A stretch of DNA of 23,351 bases from JBBDYH01 sp040901795. Its GTDB lineage: Bacteria > Planctomycetota > Planctomycetia > Pirellulales > JALHPA01. Numbering within the stretch: the stretch's first letter is position 1; each line of letters starts with the position of its first letter. The DNA lies in contig JBBDYH010000089.1 of assembly GCA_040901795.1 (NCBI GenBank), forward strand, positions 1-23,351. Direction: 5' to 3'. A model generated the notes under the pieces. It was not told where the DNA came from. It worked only from the letters and a program-made list of their open reading frames with translations, and ran no database searches. Of the stretch, positions 19,854-23,351 are shown piece after piece. The position numbers and the translations under genes are program-made.

Positions 19854-20813
19854 TCAGCGGCAGCGCCATAAGACGCGATCCTCGATTCCCAGCGCAACCT
19901 GGACATCTCGGATCTGCGCTCGGAAGCGGTGAGAGTCCCCTGGATAACCCGCCGTCGGCCGCAAGCCGGGGATCCGCGCGCACCAGAAGTCGTTGAAGGG
20001 TCGCATGAAGACTTCACGCAGGTACTTGGCGATCATCGAGGCCAGCGCCGCCGGCAGATACCGTTCGCTCTGCACCCGAAAACCAACCTCGATGCGGCGC
20101 TCCGGCGGGCCAAAACGATAGATGCTCTCCTCGCACCCTTCGCAATAGATTTCGACCAGCCAATCGGGGAATTGGCGCTGCAAAAGCTGACTATAAAAGT
20201 TTCGCCCGCCGTGCTTGTCGCAATAGGCCACTACCGGCGCGGGAGGCAATGGAGCCAGCACGTGCGCGAGCAGCTCGAGGGTCAGCCGCGAGAGCGTCTC
20301 ACTCTTGTTGTCGAACGACTCGGTGAGGTGGTTGAACTCTGCGGGAAAGATTGTGCGGCTTTGAAGCCCCACGAGCCGCACGCCGGCCTGATCCAACCCG
20401 TCGCGAAGCGCTTCCGTCGTTTTGGCGAGTTTCTTGAGATCCACCTCGAACGGCAGCGCGAGTTGGTAGCCGTCGTGCCACGCGAGCGAATCGCCATCGC
20501 ATTTCGCCTGTGAATCGAGAAACCGCCATAGATCTTGCCACGGCCCGCACTCGTAGCCAAGACAGCCCAATGCCGCCAACGCGCCGCGCTCCAGATCGTG
20601 GATTGCACCCGGCTTGTAGAGGACTTTGGAATCCGCCATCGCCACACGGCGACCGTTCGCCTTGTCCGGATTGGCACAGACGACTTTTTTGAGCACGCGG
20701 TAAAGGTCATGAGCCTTCGTCGGATCATCAACCTGCCAGACCGATGCGGAGATCACGAGCGGCCCCAGATGGGGACCGTAGCCTGCTTCATCCGTGCCAA
20801 TGACGTAAAGCAT
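19854..20813 (-). CDS. Divergent RNase HII-like protein
   Basis: This 319-residue cytosolic protein resembles RNase HII, which cleaves RNA in RNA/DNA hybrids. It begins VIGTDEAGYGPHLGPLVISA, with Asp8-Glu9 matching the family DEAG(R)G start. MADSKVL (59-65) matches the family DSKKL motif, Asp199 in VVAYCDKHGG is the likely third carboxylate, and SMIAKYLREVFM (259-270) corresponds to the conserved helix. It is about 100 residues longer than bacterial RNase HII (about 200-230), mainly from inserts between residues 70 and 190. Key changes are Gly-Tyr-Gly instead of Gly-Arg-Gly and Glu where the last catalytic Asp is usual. It is probably a planctomycete RNase H superfamily variant with uncertain substrate preference. 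I start at the ATG at 20813 with GAGG six bases upstream, rather than the GTG at 20828. Confidence 0.82.
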   Translation of the reverse strand: MLYVIGTDEAGYGPHLGPLVISASVWQVDDPTKAHDLYRVLKKVVCANPDKANGRRVAMADSKVLYKPGAIHDLERGALAALGCLGYECGPWQDLWRFLDSQAKCDGDSLAWHDGYQLALPFEVDLKKLAKTTEALRDGLDQAGVRLVGLQSRTIFPAEFNHLTESFDNKSETLSRLTLELLAHVLAPLPPAPVVAYCDKHGGRNFYSQLLQRQFPDWLVEIYCEGCEESIYRFGPPERRIEVGFRVQSERYLPAALASMIAKYLREVFMRPFNDFWCARIPGLRPTAGYPGDSHRFRAQIRDVQVALGIEDRVLWRCR

Positions 20814-21116
20814 GGTGCGCCTCGTCACGGCGGAGCCGGGCGCCGGGTAACGGGCTGAGCCCGGTGCCAGGTCGGCTCCGCATCATCCCTGAGTGAATTG
20901 TATCTGTGGCGGTCGATCGCCTTACTAAGATCGACAATCCGTCCCTCGCGTGCAAGGGGGCAACCACATGGGCGAGTCTCTCTTCGAGCCTGTCTTCGAC
21001 CCTGAGGCTCAGACCCGAAGGGAGCTCCAGAGCCGAAGGCTGAGACTCGCAGACCGCGTCCGCCGCCTCGGACGCGGCCACGTGGAGAGGGCTTCGTTGT
21101 TCGACATTTAGACGGT
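20814..21116. other. Divergent intergenic region with long hairpin
   Basis: The 303 bases between the RNase HII-like and permease genes hold a strong nested hairpin at about 20831-20880: outer GGAGCCG/CGGCTCC, inner GGCGCCGGG/CCCGGTGCC. The rest shows no promoter, RNA or gene that I can support. A 113-residue minus-strand frame across it looks like chance. Confidence 0.5.
20831..20880. repeat. Nested GC-rich hairpin upstream of RNase HII-like gene
   Basis: The outer arms GGAGCCG and CGGCTCC enclose GGCGCCGGG and CCCGGTGCC around a short loop. It sits in the 5' leader of the RNase HII-like gene, about 18 bases before the start codon. It could limit translation or be another dispersed palindrome. 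Confidence 0.5.
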
Positions 21117-21971
21117 ATGCTGCGGCCACAAGATTCTTTGCATCCCCCGACGAGCTTCTCGCCTGTGCTCCTTGACCATCTACTCCTTTGTGCGTCCGCC
21201 TTCCTGGCCGGCGCGATCAACTCCATCGCGGGGGGTGGCACACTGGTCACATTCCCCGCACTGGTGTCCGTTCTCGGTACCGAGCCTGTGTTCCAAGTGG
21301 TCGCCAATGCTACCAATACCGTGGCGCTTTGTCCCGGCTCGGCCACGGGCGCTTGGGCCTATCGGCTGGAGTTGGGCCAGGCCCGTGGTTGGCTGGTTTG
21401 GCTGCTTGCACCAAGCCTGATCGGCGGCATTGCGGGCGCGGTAATTCTCGTTTTTGCTCCTGCAATGATGTTCGCGCTGCTTGTCCCCTGGCTAATTCTA
21501 TTGGCGACGCTGCTGTTTTTGTTTCAACCGGCGATTGCGCGCTGGACGGGGATTGGCCGACCCCATCCAACGCCCTCGCGGATGCGTATCTTCGGCACCC
21601 TGGTGTTCCAGTTTTTCGTCGCCCTATACGGTGGTTATTTTGGCGCGGGAATCGGCATTTTAATGCTTAGCGCACTGGCCATGATGGGACTCTCGGACAT
21701 TCATCAGATGAACGCGCTGAAGACCGTGTTGGCGACCGTAATCAACGGCGTGGCGGTTGTGGTGTTCATCGGCCGCGATTTATTCGCCGCGACCGCCGAC
21801 GAGCCGACCGTCAACTGGGAGTATGCCGTTCCAATGATCATCGCAGGGATGATCGGCGGCTACGCTTCCGCGCGCGTCGCGCGGTCGCTGAATCGGAACT
21901 TGGTGCGGCAAATCGTGGTGACGATCGGGTTCTGCCTGGCGGGGTATTACTTCTGGCAAAACTGGACGTGA
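21117..21971 (+). CDS. TauE/SafE (TSUP) family permease
   Basis: This 284-residue inner-membrane protein is a TSUP-family transporter, the group of sulfite/sulfoacetate/organic-acid exporters. The family start FLAGAINSIAGGGTLVTFPAL (about 33-53) is clear, and the repeated second half has YGGYFGAGIGILMLSALAMMG and MNALKT. About eight hydrophobic helices in a two-fold repeat fit the normal length of 250-300. The substrate is not predictable from the sequence. I start at the ATG at 21117; no ribosome-binding site is seen, and the first 20 residues may be extra. The 3' end is followed after 5 bases by a REPIN-like doublet. Confidence 0.92.
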   Translation: MLRPQDSLHPPTSFSPVLLDHLLLCASAFLAGAINSIAGGGTLVTFPALVSVLGTEPVFQVVANATNTVALCPGSATGAWAYRLELGQARGWLVWLLAPSLIGGIAGAVILVFAPAMMFALLVPWLILLATLLFLFQPAIARWTGIGRPHPTPSRMRIFGTLVFQFFVALYGGYFGAGIGILMLSALAMMGLSDIHQMNALKTVLATVINGVAVVVFIGRDLFAATADEPTVNWEYAVPMIIAGMIGGYASARVARSLNRNLVRQIVVTIGFCLAGYYFWQNWT

Positions 21972-21976
21972 GGCCT

Positions 21977-22098
21977 ATGGAGTGCGGCGACTCGTCGCCG
22001 CTTTGGATTTTCGTGACGGTCGAGTGCGCTGCCCACGTCGTTTTGGTCGCAAGCGTGGTCTGAAAAAGAAAGCGACGACAAGTCGTCGCACTCCAAAA
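21977..22098. repeat. REPIN-like inverted doublet, copy 2
   Basis: The left unit GGAGT then GCGGCGAC-TC-GTCGCCGC (21984-22001) and the right unit GCGACGAC-AA-GTCGTCGC (22072-22089) followed by ACTCC face each other across about 60 bases. The units match those at 3109-3250, while the sequence between them does not. It fills the whole gap between two convergent genes. Confidence 0.85.
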
Positions 22099-22101
22099 GA
22101 C

Positions 22102-22971
22102 TCACCGCACCGCTTCGTTGAGCATCTTGGCGTTGGGGATGCTGCGGCGGTTGATGTAGCCGTCTTCGTCGGTCTCGATGACCGTGGCTACGGGACCCAC
22201 CTCGCGGACTGTGCCTTCGAGTGGTCCGACCGTCACGTGGTCGCCGGCTTGTAGCCGCTGGCGAACGTAGTAGCCGGCCAGAATGCCGCCGATCACATCG
22301 CGGCCGCCGAAGCCAAAGGCCAGCGCAAAACCCACCGCCAGTGCGCCAAACGCGATCAGAACCATGTTCTCCAACAACTCGAGGTTCATCCCCAAGTGCG
22401 TCAGCGCCGCATGGAACGTAACGAGAACCAGCACATAGTAAAACCCATTTGCCAGGTGCTCCGCATAGGTCAGGCCCACTCGATCGGCACTCGTCGCCAC
22501 CACTCCGCGCAGAAAGCTCGCCACCAACAATCCGATAACCACTACCAGCGTGGCCACGAGCAGCTTGGGAATGTAGCTCACCACGCTGTACATCGCGGCC
22601 GATACGTCTTGCAGCCCCAGAATGCTCACGGCCGCCATGATGAAGACGCACATCAACAGCCAGAACACGATCGTGCCCACAATCCCCGGCACGTTCCGCT
22701 TGATGCCCATGTGCTGCATCGAGTCGGCCAGCCCGCTCCGTTCGGCGGCGATTTCCAGTCCGATCTTTTCGCTCAGCACCGTGATCGCGCGGGCGACGAC
22801 ACGGGCGATCAGATAGCCCAGCACCAAGACGACGATCATGGCCAGCACCCGGGGCGCAAGCGACACGATCTGTTCAAACGCCTCAGTGAAGCTCTCCATC
22901 ACGGCGGTCTTGGAACGTTCCACCGCATCGACGGTATTCTCGGCCACCCCGTTTCCCTGAGCGAAAAACAT
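22102..22971 (-). CDS. Short MscS-family mechanosensitive channel
   Basis: This 289-residue inner-membrane protein is a small mechanosensitive channel of the MscS family. After a short N-terminal segment there are about five hydrophobic helices (40-60, 97-118, 132-154, 176-195, 203-222). The pore-lining Gly/Ala-rich helix GALAVGFALAFGFGGRDVIGG (209-229) follows, then the beta domain (about 236-285, GDHVTVGPLEGTVREVGP and SIPNAKMLNEAVR). It stops right after the beta domain, so the C-terminal alpha/beta cage of E. coli MscS is absent. I start at 22971, preceded by GGAG at ideal spacing; an upstream in-frame ATG at 23025 lies in a repeat. Role: pressure relief in osmotic down-shock, by family. 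Confidence 0.92.
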   Translation of the reverse strand: MFFAQGNGVAENTVDAVERSKTAVMESFTEAFEQIVSLAPRVLAMIVVLVLGYLIARVVARAITVLSEKIGLEIAAERSGLADSMQHMGIKRNVPGIVGTIVFWLLMCVFIMAAVSILGLQDVSAAMYSVVSYIPKLLVATLVVVIGLLVASFLRGVVATSADRVGLTYAEHLANGFYYVLVLVTFHAALTHLGMNLELLENMVLIAFGALAVGFALAFGFGGRDVIGGILAGYYVRQRLQAGDHVTVGPLEGTVREVGPVATVIETDEDGYINRRSIPNAKMLNEAVR

Positions 22972-22994
22972 ACGAACGTCTCCTTGTTTTTGCA

Positions 22995-23041
22995 GTAGGT
23001 ACACTCCGTGTGCAGTGCCGCACACGGAGCGTGTGGCCTAT
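22995..23041 (-). repeat. CACACGGAGCGTGTG two-arm element
   Basis: GTAG (22995) to CCTAT (23041) encloses TCCGTGTG (23005-23012) and CACACGGA (23021-23028), which pair, followed by GCGTGTG. It has the same plan as the two-stem element at 6643 and 7378: terminal GTAG/CTA and a GCGGAGC-like core. It is probably a divergent relative lying in the leader of the MscS gene. Confidence 0.5.
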
Positions 23042-23047
23042 ATAGTG

Positions 23048-23281
23048 CTAAGTCTTGTCCTTGGACTCCGCTTCGAACTTCCCTGAAACCGTCAACATGA
23101 AAAAGCCGCCGACGGCCCGCGCAAAATGCGCCAGCGTATAACCCATGCCGCGCAGTCCCAAGTCCAGCATCTGACCCGCCAGCAGCCGGCGATTGAGCCG
23201 CTCGTGCAGCGCGCGGTTGAAAGCGACCGGCACGGGAGGCACCGGGACCTCGGCCAGCTCTTCCAGGAAGTCGCGCGGCAT
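23048..23281 (-). CDS. Small conserved-looking protein after a sigma-factor gene
   Basis: This 77-residue protein is of unknown function. The N-terminal part is PVPPVPVAFNRALHERLNRRLLAG (acidic then basic helix). The second half, MLDLGLRGMGYTLAHFARAVGGFFMLTVSG (about 38-67), is a hydrophobic or amphipathic stretch that may sit at the membrane. The start codon is one base after the stop of the sigma-factor-like gene (TAG-T-ATG), so the two are translationally coupled. Small proteins coded this way after planctomycete ECF sigma genes may act as anti-sigma or membrane tethers, but this is inference. It precedes the MscS gene by 76 bases and could share its transcript. Confidence 0.7.
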   Translation of the reverse strand: MPRDFLEELAEVPVPPVPVAFNRALHERLNRRLLAGQMLDLGLRGMGYTLAHFARAVGGFFMLTVSGKFEAESKDKT

Positions 23282-23282
23282 A

Positions 23283-23351
23283 CTAATCCCCTTGGCCTTG
23301 AAACTGCTTCTGAATCTTCTCTCGCGCCCGGCTGATCCGCATCTTGCAGGC
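23283..23351 (-). CDS. C-terminal end of an ECF-type sigma factor (partial)
   Basis: Only the last 22 residues are in the window: ACKMRISRAREKIQKQFQGQ then GD. The pattern Cys-Lys-Met-Arg-Ile-Ser-Arg-Ala-Arg is that of the end of sigma-70 region 4.2 in ECF sigma factors, where the recognition helix leads into a basic tail. The gene runs in from beyond the right edge on the minus strand. Its stop is one base before the next start, so it belongs to one operon with the small protein. The call rests on a short match and should be read as likely, not certain. Confidence 0.6.
   Translation of the reverse strand, partial: ACKMRISRAREKIQKQFQGQGD

Noticed and set aside
20788..21129. 113-residue minus-strand frame across the RNase HII-like upstream gap
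   Set aside because: It overlaps the starts of both flanking genes, reads through a hairpin and has no family-like pattern.

Overview
The window looks like chromosomal DNA of a planctomycete, most likely of the Pirellulales type. The evidence is the gene content: a twin-arginine Gfo/Idh/MocA oxidoreductase, a DUF1501 protein, a BlaI/M56 regulatory pair whose membrane protease carries a DUF1559 domain, a TauE/SafE permease, a divergent RNase HII-like protein and the end of an ECF-type sigma factor. The DNA is GC-rich, and intergenic space is crowded with short palindromic and heptameric repeats. No rRNA, CRISPR array, IS transposase, phage module or plasmid function was seen. Organism assignment is inference from gene families, not from a marker gene. 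LAYOUT: 1-527 is a repeat cluster. 528-1835 (-) is the Tat oxidoreductase. 2181-2648 (+) is an orphan HigA-like antitoxin. 2693-3106 (-) is a VOC protein. 3378-6646 (+) is a two-gene operon, blaI then M56-DUF1559, with a recognisable promoter and terminator. 6697-7335 (-) is a prepilin-peptidase-like membrane protein lacking protease aspartates. 7448-9292 (-) is a UbiD-family decarboxylase interrupted by heptamer repeats. 9484-14237 (+) is a run of four same-strand genes: leucyl aminopeptidase, Uma2 nuclease, LarA-like nickel-pincer enzyme and a CinA-like/nucleotidyltransferase fusion whose 3' end runs antisense through a tRNA-Leu gene (14185-14270, -). 14698-15015 (+) is a small basic protein. 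14996-17068 (-) is a MASE1 hybrid histidine kinase and 17271-18641 (-) a DUF1501 protein. After a 650-base gap come sixA and an RNase HII-like gene (both -), then a TauE/SafE permease (+), a MscS-like channel (-), a small protein and the sigma-factor tail (all -). HOW THE GENES MAY WORK TOGETHER: Most are housekeeping or solitary genes. Two pairings stand out. First, BlaI and the M56-DUF1559 protein form a predicted repressor/membrane-protease signalling pair with an operator-like palindrome inside the promoter. Second, the LarA-like enzyme keeps all the residues I can match to nickel-pincer-nucleotide (NPN) use. It lies 32 bases upstream of a gene with a NadD-like nucleotidyltransferase domain, and NPN is built from nicotinic acid adenine dinucleotide, the product of NadD. 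REPEATS: at least four dispersed palindrome families and four heptamer tracts occur. Some form REPIN-like inverted doublets. One element supplies the stop codons of two convergent genes, and two lie in-frame inside enzymes. This repeat ecology is the most distinctive feature of the window.
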